Positions 54,058 to 61,424 of a stretch of DNA of 64,000 nucleotides are shown here, in pieces (positions within the stretch are counted from its first letter, which is position 1; each line of letters starts with the position of its first letter). Origin of the DNA: an uncultured Porphyromonadaceae bacterium (GTDB lineage Bacteria; Bacteroidota; Bacteroidia; Bacteroidales; Muribaculaceae); contig CANPGB010000004.1 in assembly GCA_947573485.1 (NCBI GenBank), positions 62,001 through 126,000 on the forward strand. Direction: 5' to 3'. The position numbers and the translations under genes are program-made. The notes beneath the pieces were generated by a model, which saw nothing but the letters and a program-made list of their open reading frames with translations, did no database searches and was not told the DNA's origin.

Positions 54058-55160
54058 TCAAATGCCGATAAGGGGAAGGTGTAGAGAGCAGGGTTGGCGC
54101 CGTCGTCGTCCTTGTCGTTGATAGCTACTAAGGCAGAGTCGCCTATGATTTTGATGAAGCCTGCGGGTCTATAGCGACCGTTCTCGCCATTGAGGGTTAT
54201 TAGGCTTGTTTTGCCTGTCTTTTCGTCGAACATGCCGAAGCCTATTTCAGGAGACGCGCTTGCAAAAGAGAAATAAATGCGGTCGCCTACGCTCTGGAAG
54301 TAGCGGAGCATTGAGAGGTAAGGAATATCTTTTCCTTCTGCGAAAGCTGTAGCTCGTTCATCAAGATGTAGGAGATTTTGCTTGTCGGCGGGGAGGGAGT
54401 GTGAGCCGAAATCAAAAGCATAGAGGGGACGGACTTCGTGCGAGTCATCGATCACGAAAAGGGTATCGCGGACGCCCTCCCAGAGAAGCAGACGGTTGTG
54501 CTCGCGGTCGGTAAAACCACGGTCCATAAGGAAAGATCCTGAACGCAAACCTCTTCCGGGCACGATAGTTGCTTCTGCATCGGTTGGGTAGCGTGTATAG
54601 GAGGGTGAGGGAGTCGGGCGACCGCCTACGTAGCCGTTTGCAATATAGTATCCGTTGCCGTCGGGGGATTCAAAAAATGTTTGTGCGCGAAGTTGTGTCG
54701 CTCCCGATTTAGGCATATCCGGGAAGGGGTTAAATTGGTCGCAAAAAGTGCCGTCAGGGAGGTAGGAGTATTGCAATTTGGTGTTGCCATCGAAAACCCT
54801 GAAAGTGTCGGCATCGAGCCAAAAACGGTTTATCATGCTGAACTCGCCCGGGCCTTCGCCACGTTTGGCAAGAGTGCCTTTGAATTTACCGGTTTGTGCG
54901 TCGAAGCGTTTGAGAAGATCTCTTGACCAAACGTAATATTCGTTGTTGTAGGGTATTGCCTCAACTATGTCGTAGATAAGTGAACTGTCGCTTGCCTCGA
55001 GAGCAACAAGAGCCGAGGGGTCGAGTTGCAAAGTTTTCATCTCGTCGTAGTCGAACTTGACGGTCTTAACGCCGCCCTCTTCAGCATGATTGCCGCAGGA
55101 GAAGAGCGCTAAAGATAGTGCCGTGGTAAGGAGGGTGAGGTTTATGTTTTTGAGTTTCAT
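54054..55160 (-). CDS. Six-bladed beta-propeller lipoprotein, copy 2
   Basis: A 368-residue lipoprotein (MKLKNINLTLLTTALSLALFSC, lipidation Cys) of the 6-bladed beta-propeller type common in Bacteroidota. Propeller features are VWSRDLLKRFDAQTGKFKGTLAKRGEGPGEFS (about 80-110) and later blade strands such as TLFVIDDSHEVRPLYAFDFG. Near-identical in length and sequence to the copy upstream (55199-56305), so a tandem duplication. It is 38 bp after that copy and overlaps the thioredoxin-like gene. Function unknown; probably surface or periplasmic binding. Confidence 0.88.
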   Translation of the reverse strand: MKLKNINLTLLTTALSLALFSCGNHAEEGGVKTVKFDYDEMKTLQLDPSALVALEASDSSLIYDIVEAIPYNNEYYVWSRDLLKRFDAQTGKFKGTLAKRGEGPGEFSMINRFWLDADTFRVFDGNTKLQYSYLPDGTFCDQFNPFPDMPKSGATQLRAQTFFESPDGNGYYIANGYVGGRPTPSPSYTRYPTDAEATIVPGRGLRSGSFLMDRGFTDREHNRLLLWEGVRDTLFVIDDSHEVRPLYAFDFGSHSLPADKQNLLHLDERATAFAEGKDIPYLSMLRYFQSVGDRIYFSFASASPEIGFGMFDEKTGKTSLITLNGENGRYRPAGFIKIIGDSALVAINDKDDDGANPALYTFPLSAFE

Positions 55161-55198
55161 AGGGGTAGAATATTATTTCGATGTCAGGGAGGTCGTTT

Positions 55199-56305
55199 TC
55201 ATTCAAACGCCGTTAAGGGGAAGGTGTAGAGGGCGGGGTTGGCGCCGTCGTCTTCATCGTCGTGGATAGCTACTAAGGCGGAGTCGCCTATGATTTTGAT
55301 AAAGCCTGCGGGCTTATAACGACCATTCTCGCCGTTGAGGGTTATAAGGCTCGTTTTGCCCGTTTTTTCGTCGAACATGCCGAAGCCTGCACCTCTTTCG
55401 CCGATGAGGAAAGAGAAATAGATGCGGTCGCCCACGCTTTGGAAGTAGCGGAGAAAGGCGAGATAGGGTATATCTTTACCGGCTTTGACTGCTTCAGCTC
55501 GTTCGTAAAGCTCGGCGAGATTCTGCTTGTCGGCGGGTAAGGAGTGTTCGCCGAAATCAAAGGCATAGAGGGGGCGGACTTCGTGAGAGTCGTCAATCAC
55601 GAAGAGTGTGTCGCGCGCTGCTTCCCAAAGAAGCAGTCGATTGTGTTCGCGGTCGGTAAAGCCTCTATCCAAAGTATGACTGCCCGAACGCAAGCCCCTG
55701 CCCGAGACTATAGATGCTTTCGTATCGGTTGGGTAGCGGGTGTAGGCGGGGGATGGGGTAGAACGGCTTCCTATATAGCCATTTAGAATATAATAACCAT
55801 TGCCGTCGGGAGCTTCAAAAAATGTCTGAGCTGAAAGTTTCAAGCCCTCTGATTCCGGCATGTCAGGAAAAGGGGTGGATTGACCGCAGAAAGTGCCGTC
55901 GGGCAGGTAGTTATTCAGCTGTTTGGTATCGCTGTCGAAGAGCCTTAAAGTGTCGGAGTCGACCCAAATGCGGCCTATTCTGCTGAATTCGCCCGGGCCT
56001 TCGCCACGTTTGGCAAGCTCGCCTTTGTATTTACCGCTTTGCGCGTCGAAGCGTTTTAGAAAATCTCTTGACCAAACGTAATATTCGTTGTTATATGGTA
56101 TTGCCTCAATTACATCGTAGATAAGGGAACTGTCGCTTGCCTCGAGTGCAACAAGTGCTGAGGGATCGAATGGCACGGTCTTCAGCTCGTCGTAGTCGAA
56201 CTTGACGGTCTTAACGCCGCCTTCTTCGGCATGATTGCCACAGGAGAAGAGCGCTAAGGATAGTGCTGCAGAAAGGAGGGTTAGGTTTATGTTTTTTAGT
56301 TTCAT
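55199..56305 (-). CDS. Six-bladed beta-propeller lipoprotein, copy 1
   Basis: The start is set at 56305 (MKLKNINLTLLSAALSLALFSC), matching copy 2; the 25 extra track residues run into intergenic repeats. It is 368 residues, the same length as copy 2. The two are alike throughout; differences cluster in the middle blades (for example IGRIWVDSDTLRLFDSDTKQ against MINRFWLDADTFRVFDGNTK), suggesting divergence in ligand contact. First gene of a seven-gene operon. No consensus -7 element is seen in the 400 bp upstream, which is filled with structured repeats. Confidence 0.88.
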   Translation of the reverse strand: MKLKNINLTLLSAALSLALFSCGNHAEEGGVKTVKFDYDELKTVPFDPSALVALEASDSSLIYDVIEAIPYNNEYYVWSRDFLKRFDAQSGKYKGELAKRGEGPGEFSRIGRIWVDSDTLRLFDSDTKQLNNYLPDGTFCGQSTPFPDMPESEGLKLSAQTFFEAPDGNGYYILNGYIGSRSTPSPAYTRYPTDTKASIVSGRGLRSGSHTLDRGFTDREHNRLLLWEAARDTLFVIDDSHEVRPLYAFDFGEHSLPADKQNLAELYERAEAVKAGKDIPYLAFLRYFQSVGDRIYFSFLIGERGAGFGMFDEKTGKTSLITLNGENGRYKPAGFIKIIGDSALVAIHDDEDDGANPALYTFPLTAFE

Positions 56306-56344
56306 AGGAGGTAGTAGTTTTTTTGTGGGAGGGACAGATAGTTC

Positions 56345-56651
56345 GAGACTCGTTTTAATCGGCGTCCATGCGGACGCCATGCACTGAGCTTTGACTATCC
56401 CCGCACGCCTACGCCTGCGGCTGCGGCGTACGGGGTTACTGGATTAATCAGCGTCCTGGCGGACGCGACTTCGCCGGTTTCCTCCGCGCGCCTATGCCTG
56501 CGGCTGCGTCCTGGCAGAGGCGCTCGGGAGGTTCGGTGGAAAGTCTTGTACCGTACCTCCGGCACGGCACACTCTATATCTGCAGTCTGCCACGGGCGGC
56601 AAGCGCCCGCGGTTAACGGGCTTCAGGCCCTCCGGGCCAGGGTGTGCGGGG
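56345..56651 (+). repeat. Structured intergenic repeat, copy A (about 305 bp)
   Basis: It begins GAGACTCGTTTTAATC and ends in the palindromic GGCCCTCCGGGCC. It contains several hairpins: GGCGTCC-ATGC-GGACGCC, TACGCC...GGCGTA, GCGTCC-TGGC-GGACGC and CGGGCG-GCAAG-CGCCCG. It is a direct repeat of copy B, 364 bp away. The 872-bp stretch 56306-57177 contains only these repeats and a promoter; no gene is seen. Confidence 0.9.
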
Positions 56652-56708
56652 GAGTCCTATCAACCGTAATGGCTTCCGCCGGGACGCGCGCCAAAATCGT
56701 AAGGTGTT

Positions 56709-57013
56709 GAGACTCATCTTAATCGGCGTCCATGCGGACGCCACGCACTGAGTTTGGGCTATCCCCGCACGCCTACGCCTGCGGCTTCGGCGTACGGGGT
56801 TACTGGATTAATTGGCGTCCTGGCGGACGCGACTTCGCCGATTTCCTCCGCATGCCTACGCCTGCGGCTGTGTTCTGACGGACGCGCTCAGGTGGTTCGG
56901 GCGAAGGCCTTGTACCGTACCTCCGGCACGGCACGCTTCGTATCTGCATCCAGCCACGGGCGGCAAGCGCCCGCGGTTAACGAGCTTTAGGCCCTCCGGG
57001 CCACGGTGTGGGG
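56709..57013 (+). repeat. Structured intergenic repeat, copy B (about 305 bp)
   Basis: Aligns from GAGACTCATCTTAATC to GGCCCTCCGGGCC with copy A over its whole length, with scattered substitutions. Track ORFs here (for example 56754-57141) merely translate the repeat. Confidence 0.9.
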
Positions 57014-57042
57014 CTCGGCAAGGTTTCGGTTTGGGGTATGGC

Positions 57043-57103
57043 AGCCACGGGCGGCAAGCGCCCGCGGTTAACGAGCTTCAGGCCCTCCGGGCCAGGGCAT
57101 GGG
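57043..57103 (+). repeat. Structured intergenic repeat, partial copy (3' end only)
   Basis: AGCCACGGGCGGCAAGCG through GGCCCTCCGGGCCAGG repeats only the last 60 bp of copies A and B, including the CGGGCG and GGCCC hairpins. Confidence 0.88.
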
Positions 57104-57138
57104 GTATGTTCCTGTTTCTCTCTATGACAGATTTTTTG

Positions 57139-57146
57139 TAATTTTG
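57139..57146 (+). promoter_or_regulatory. Promoter -7 element (TAATTTTG) of the acyltransferase gene
   Basis: TAATTTTG matches TAnnTTTG, 31 bp before the GTG start. It lies just after the repeat array. Confidence 0.55.
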
Positions 57147-57177
57147 CGGCTCGAATCAGAAATTTATTGTGAGATAG

Positions 57178-58227
57178 GTGCGACTCGAGATTAGTAAGGA
57201 GCTTAATTATGTGCTGCGCGGTATGGCTATATTGGCTATCGCGATGCACAATTTCTGCCATTACAACGGTGTGGGGGAAAACGAGTTTGCTTTTTCGACC
57301 GATAATATCAATTTGCTTTTTGAGAACCTCGGAGGTAATTTGCCGGATGCTCTTTGGGCGCTGCTGTCGTTTTTCGGGCATTACGGCGTGGAGGTTTTTG
57401 TGTTTCTGAGCGGCTACGGGCTTGCCCGCAAGCATGCGTGCGGACTGCCGTCGTTCGGGACTTATATGCGTCATAACCTGCTCAAGATATGGCGGTTGAT
57501 GATTCCGGGGCTCGTGTGCTTCGCTCTTATCGACATTGCTTTTTGGGGGCATCCCCTGCATGTGGCGCGGCTGTGTGCGCAGAGTCTGTTTTTTCTGCCG
57601 CATATCAACCATGTTTATCTCGATGAGATTGATATGGGGCCCTATTGGTTTTTTGGACTGATACTTGAGTTATATATCTTCTATTATCTTGTGGCGCATC
57701 GGTCGGGAAACGGCAAGCTGTTGCTGTGGTCGCTGATTTGTCTTGCCGCGGAGGGTGTGGCCATTGCTTTTGCGGGGGCGGACTCGGATTTATTGATACA
57801 GTTGCGGCTCAATCTTTTTACTGCTATCCCTGTGTTTTGCTTGGGTATATGTCTGGGCAGGAGCGAAATAGATCTGCGTGGGCGCACGGTGCATGCCTTG
57901 GGCGCCAGCATGCTTTTGCTTGCGGTGACGCTGAGTGTGGTGCCACACCCTGCGGCATGGCTGCTGAGCTCGCTGCCGTGGCCTCTTGCAATGCTGTGGG
58001 CGGCGTTGCTGCTGCCCGCCTCGGCGGTGCGGGTGCTCGGTGGCATAGGGCGCTTGTCGGCATTTATTTTTGTTATCCACCCTTTGGTGCGCTATGCCAT
58101 ACTCTGCACAACGGTCACTCCAAAAGGGTGGGGCTGGGCTACCTTGGGCTTGTTCTTGCTGGCCTCACTGTTGCTTGCTGCGGGGCTGCGCCCGGTGGCT
58201 ATGCGCCTGCGCGGGAGGAGGGTATAA
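57178..58227 (+). CDS. Acyltransferase 3-family membrane protein
   Basis: A 349-residue polytopic membrane protein with about ten hydrophobic helices. It starts at a GTG; the next in-frame ATG (57223) would cut into the first helix, whose NYVLRGMAILAIAMHNFCHY holds the conserved early His and the family's R/K-G-x-AIL opening. FFGHYGVEVFVFLSGYGL is the second hallmark. The family transfers acetyl or other acyl groups to surface polysaccharides and lipids. No neighbour suggests a specific substrate. Confidence 0.87.
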   Translation: MRLEISKELNYVLRGMAILAIAMHNFCHYNGVGENEFAFSTDNINLLFENLGGNLPDALWALLSFFGHYGVEVFVFLSGYGLARKHACGLPSFGTYMRHNLLKIWRLMIPGLVCFALIDIAFWGHPLHVARLCAQSLFFLPHINHVYLDEIDMGPYWFFGLILELYIFYYLVAHRSGNGKLLLWSLICLAAEGVAIAFAGADSDLLIQLRLNLFTAIPVFCLGICLGRSEIDLRGRTVHALGASMLLLAVTLSVVPHPAAWLLSSLPWPLAMLWAALLLPASAVRVLGGIGRLSAFIFVIHPLVRYAILCTTVTPKGWGWATLGLFLLASLLLAAGLRPVAMRLRGRRV

Positions 58228-58230
58228 AAA

Positions 58231-58259
58231 AACGGAACTGCCGCAGAGGCAATTCCGTT
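58231..58259 (-). terminator. Terminator of the tRNA-Gln gene
   Basis: AACGGAACTGCC (58231-58242) pairs with GGCAATTCCGTT (58248-58259) with one mismatch. On the minus strand it is followed by TTTTTTTATACC. It also sits at the 3' end of the convergent acyltransferase gene. Confidence 0.82.
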
Positions 58260-58264
58260 GAGGG

Positions 58265-58335
58265 TAGTCTTACCAGGATTCGAACCTGGACAAACAGAAC
58301 CAAAACCTGTTGTGCTACCATTACACCATAAGACT
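58265..58335 (-). tRNA. tRNA-Gln (anticodon TTG)
   Basis: On the minus strand the acceptor arms AGTCTTA and TAAGACT pair. The D-arm is GTGT-AATGGTA-GCAC. The anticodon arm ACAGG-TTTTGGT-TCTGT shows TTG at the anticodon position. The T-arm is CCAGG-TTCGAAT-CCTGG. The genome does not encode the CCA end. It has its own promoter and terminator. Confidence 0.95.
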
Positions 58336-58371
58336 ATCGTGCGCCCAACCCCGGGTGGGGCTAAAGCGGTG

Positions 58372-58402
58372 CAAAGTTACGCATAATTTTCGGCTCCGCA
58401 AA
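58372..58402 (-). promoter_or_regulatory. Promoter of tRNA-Gln, inside the 3' end of the MATE gene
   Basis: On the minus strand TTTG (58399-58402), a 19-bp spacer and TAACTTTG (58372-58379) fit the full Bacteroidota consensus. The -7 box overlaps the MATE stop codon and the -33 box lies within its last codons. Confidence 0.75.
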
Positions 58403-59765
58403 ATTTTTCATTTTCTTTTTCGCCGAGGGTCTCCACTGCGGGTGCCACGCGCTTCTGTATGCGTTTATATGCAAGATACATAATGGCGTCGGTGAGGAGC
58501 CACGACACGGGGTAGACGGCGAGGAGCTGGCCGAAGGTGCCGTCGGCGGGGAAGAAACCAATCCATATGAGTCGCAGCACGCAGGTGCCGAAGATTGTGA
58601 TCAGGGCCGGAGTCATTGAGTAGCCTGTGCCTCGCATCACCGAGCCTGTCATCTCGTAGTAGCATGCCACAAACTGGAAGAGGAGGGCTGTGGTGAGGCG
58701 TATGGTGCCGTAGTAGGCTACCTCGGGGTCGTCGGTGAAGGGCCACAGGAAGGCACCGTGCTGCCATGCTATGAGCACGTTGAGCACCACCGAGGTTGCC
58801 ACGCTGTAGATGAGGCTGAGGGTGTGTATGCGTCGGCAGCGTTCGAGGTCGCCGGCGCCGTAGTTCTGGCTTGTGAAGGCTACGGCTGTCTGTGCGAAGG
58901 CTGCTATCACAAAGTAGCAGTACATCTCGTAGTTTATGGCTGCCGCTGAGCCTGCCGCGGCTTTGGCGCCGAAGCTGTTGATTGCCGATAGGATGAATAT
59001 GTTGGAGATTGAGAATACGGTGCTCTGGAGTCCTGCGGGCAAGCCTACGCCGCAAATCTTGCCTATCTGACTGCGTGAGGGCCGCATTGCCTTGAGGTTG
59101 AGTCTTATATCGCTTTTCTCGCGCAGGAGAATTATGGTGACAATGGCGGCGTTGACGATGCCTGAAATTACGGTAGCCCATGCCACGCCTTTGACGCCCA
59201 TGCCGAAGCGGATTACGAAGATGAGGTTGAGCACGAGGTTTACCATGCCCGAGGCCACGAGGCTATAGAAGGGGCGGCGGGTGTCGCCAACGCTGCGGAG
59301 TATGGCCGATGCGAAGTTGAAGATTATCATGAAGGGCATGCCCAGGGCGAAGATGCGGAGGTAGTCGACGGCCTGGTCGAGGGCGCTGTCGGGTGTGCCG
59401 AGGGCTTCGAGTATGGGGCGTGCTACCGAGAGGGTTACGGTGAGCATTATCAGGCCGCTCAGTAGGGCAAGCCATGCCGCCGATGCTACGGCTGCACGTA
59501 CGCCGGCGGAGTTACGCTGGCCTATGTAGTTGGCTATGACAACGTTGGCGCCTACCGAGAGGCCTACGAACATGTTGATGAGGAGGCCAATCACAGGGCC
59601 GTTGCTGCCTACGGCGGCGAGGGCGTCGCTTCCGGCGAAGCGGCCTACGATAGCCACGTCGACGGAGTTGAAGGATTGTTGGAGCACTCCGCTGGCTATC
59701 AGCGGAAGTGCGAACATAAGCATAGGGCGGGCCAGCGACCCGCGTGTCATATTTATTGTACCCAT
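58377..59765 (-). CDS. MATE-family efflux transporter
   Basis: A 462-residue inner-membrane protein with 12 expected helices in two halves. RGSLARPMLMFALPLIASGVLQQ at the start and NSVDVAIVGRFAGSDALAAVG (about 30-50) are family hallmarks, as is GMPFMIIFNFASAILRSVGDTRRP (about 137-160). These Na+- or H+-coupled transporters expel drugs or metabolites. An alternative start is the Met at residue 6. It stands alone upstream of tRNA-Gln. Confidence 0.93.
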   Translation of the reverse strand: MGTINMTRGSLARPMLMFALPLIASGVLQQSFNSVDVAIVGRFAGSDALAAVGSNGPVIGLLINMFVGLSVGANVVIANYIGQRNSAGVRAAVASAAWLALLSGLIMLTVTLSVARPILEALGTPDSALDQAVDYLRIFALGMPFMIIFNFASAILRSVGDTRRPFYSLVASGMVNLVLNLIFVIRFGMGVKGVAWATVISGIVNAAIVTIILLREKSDIRLNLKAMRPSRSQIGKICGVGLPAGLQSTVFSISNIFILSAINSFGAKAAAGSAAAINYEMYCYFVIAAFAQTAVAFTSQNYGAGDLERCRRIHTLSLIYSVATSVVLNVLIAWQHGAFLWPFTDDPEVAYYGTIRLTTALLFQFVACYYEMTGSVMRGTGYSMTPALITIFGTCVLRLIWIGFFPADGTFGQLLAVYPVSWLLTDAIMYLAYKRIQKRVAPAVETLGEKENEKFCGAENYA

Positions 59766-59801
59766 TGGGGAGTTAGGGGTGAGGAGTTAGGAGGTATTTC
59801 T

Positions 59802-59846
59802 AAAGTCAAAAGTCAGAAGTCAGAAGTCAAAAGTCTGAAGTCTGAA
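59802..59846. repeat. 7-bp tandem repeat (AAAGTCA type)
   Basis: Six to seven heptads of the form (A/G)AAGTC(A/T) in a row, between the MATE start and the SufE stop. It has the same periodicity as the repeats at 6769 and 7433. Confidence 0.85.
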
Positions 59847-59889
59847 CTATTAAGGCGAGAGTCACAAGGCTAAAGTATAAAGTTAGGGC

Positions 59890-60315
59890 TTAGCCTCGGC
59901 GTGCCTTGAAGGCTGCGGCGTAGGCGCGCATCTGGCGGAGCATGGCCACGAGGCCGTTGCTGCGGGTGGGTGAGAGGTGTTCGGCGAGGCCTATATCCTT
60001 TATGAAGTGGAGGTCGGCGTCGAGAATCTCGTCGGGTGTGTGGCCTGAGAGGACTTCGACGAGCATGGAGATAATGCCCTTTACGATAATGGCGTCGCTG
60101 TCGGCGCGGAAGGTGAGGGTGCCGTCGGGTGCTTCTTCGGCGTCGAGCCATACGCGGCTCTGGCAGCCTTCGATGAGGCGGTCGGGGGTCTTGAGCTCTT
60201 CGGGTAGGGGAGCGAGGGTGTTACCTAAGTCTATGATATATGCGTAGCGGTCCATCCAGTCGTCGATGTCGGCAAACTGGTCGGTAATCTCGCGTTGGCT
60301 TTCTTCGATTGTCAT
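59890..60315 (-). CDS. sufE: SufE-family Fe-S cluster assembly sulfur acceptor
   Basis: A 141-residue cytoplasmic protein. The family motif RLIEGCQSRVWLDAE (about residues 46-60) contains the sulfur-accepting Cys51. The later HTPDEILDADLHFIKDIGLAEHLSPTRSNGL segment is also typical. SufE accepts sulfane sulfur from the cysteine desulfurase SufS for Fe-S cluster assembly. Its ATG overlaps the stop of the upstream M28-type gene by one base (TGATG), so the two are co-translated. Confidence 0.95.
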   Translation of the reverse strand: MTIEESQREITDQFADIDDWMDRYAYIIDLGNTLAPLPEELKTPDRLIEGCQSRVWLDAEEAPDGTLTFRADSDAIIVKGIISMLVEVLSGHTPDEILDADLHFIKDIGLAEHLSPTRSNGLVAMLRQMRAYAAAFKARRG

Positions 60316-61322
60316 CAGAACGGTTTTTCTTTATAAACAACATTAAGCACGACATCACCCACAACCTTGAGCGTTTCTTTGTCGATGTTGGCGAGGTTGT
60401 CGTCGAGGGTGTGCCATGTTGGCGGGAACGACATTGTCTCGGGGTTGTTGAGTTCTATGATGTCGGTAGTGGGAATTCCTGCACGTGTGAGCACCACGTG
60501 GTCGTCGGTGACGGCGCCGCCCACCTTGCGTATGAATCGTGAGGCATGGCCGAGCTGCTCGGCCTCGCTCCACACCTTGCGGGTTGGTGTGGGGGCGTTC
60601 TGGAGGGCGAAGGCTTCGTAGTTGAAGTGAGCGTCGCGCCCTCCGACCATGTCGAGGAGTATGCCGTAGACGGGCATGTTGTCGGCGCGGTAAGGCACGA
60701 TGTTATCGGCCCAGTACTGAGCTCCGAGGCACCATGTGTCGGGGTTCTCGCCGAATCCGCTGTTGTCGCCGTAGTCTTCGGCGTCGAGGAAGAGGAGATC
60801 GACACCGACGGAGGGGGCTTTGAGGGCGAGGTTGCGGGCTATCTCGAGGAGGACTGCCACGCCGCTGCCGCCGTCGTTGGCGCCGTCGATAGGCCGGTGG
60901 CGTTTCTCGATGGTGATGTCGTTATCTGCCCAGGGGCGTGTATCCCAATGTGCGGCCAGGAGTATGCGTTTGGAGTTGGCGGTGTTGAATCCGGCAATGA
61001 TGTTGCTGATCGGGAGTACGTCGCCGTTGAAAGCTGTCACGGTGGCGTTCTGCGTGATAACAGAGTCGGCACCGAAGTCTTTGAGCTTGGCCACGATGTA
61101 GTCGCGGCATGCCGTGTGGGCTGCTGTGCCGGGTACACGCGGGCCGAAGTTAACCTGGTCGGCGATGTACCGGTATGCGGAATCAGCCGAAAACGCACCG
61201 AGGACGGTGGCTTTTGGAGTGGTGGTTGTCGAGGAGCTGTCGGCTTGAGTCTTTGACTTACAGGCAGTGAATACGGCAACGATTATGAAGAGACTTGCAA
61301 TAGTCCGTAGCATGTGAGTCAT
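60315..61322 (-). CDS. M28-family glutaminyl-peptide cyclotransferase-like lipoprotein
   Basis: A 335-residue protein with a lipoprotein signal (LRTIASLFIIVAVFTAC; start at Met1 or Met4). Metal-site motifs of the M28/glutaminyl-cyclase fold are visible: AAHWDTRPWAD (His-x-Asp, about 132-142), GANDGGSGVAVLLEIA (about 157), LLFLDAEDYG (about 185), TDDHVVLTRAGIPTTDI (late His region) and WHTLDDN. This set matches bacterial type II glutaminyl cyclases, which turn N-terminal Gln of secreted proteins into pyroglutamate. A plain aminopeptidase is the alternative. It has a full consensus promoter. Confidence 0.88.
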   Translation of the reverse strand: MTHMLRTIASLFIIVAVFTACKSKTQADSSSTTTTPKATVLGAFSADSAYRYIADQVNFGPRVPGTAAHTACRDYIVAKLKDFGADSVITQNATVTAFNGDVLPISNIIAGFNTANSKRILLAAHWDTRPWADNDITIEKRHRPIDGANDGGSGVAVLLEIARNLALKAPSVGVDLLFLDAEDYGDNSGFGENPDTWCLGAQYWADNIVPYRADNMPVYGILLDMVGGRDAHFNYEAFALQNAPTPTRKVWSEAEQLGHASRFIRKVGGAVTDDHVVLTRAGIPTTDIIELNNPETMSFPPTWHTLDDNLANIDKETLKVVGDVVLNVVYKEKPF

Positions 61323-61346
61323 AACGTTGATTTAAAAGTAGCACCG

Positions 61347-61377
61347 CAAAGTTACAAAAAAGCTACAAACCCGCAAA
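61347..61377 (-). promoter_or_regulatory. Promoter of the M28/SufE operon
   Basis: On the minus strand TTTG (61374-61377), a 19-bp spacer and TAACTTTG (61347-61354) match the Bacteroidota consensus, 25 bp before the ATG. Confidence 0.75.
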
Positions 61378-61424
61378 ATTTTTACAACAAAACTTCGCGG
61401 GACGGTAGATTAATTTTTTGAAAA

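Noticed and set aside
56754-57141. ORFs of 78 and 109 residues in the 57-kb repeats
   Set aside because: They are translations of copy B and the partial copy of the structured repeat; there is no start signal or domain.
57790-58331. Alternative ORFs in the acyltransferase gene, including one running into the tRNA
   Set aside because: The membrane protein in the chosen frame has coherent helices and family motifs; the others do not.
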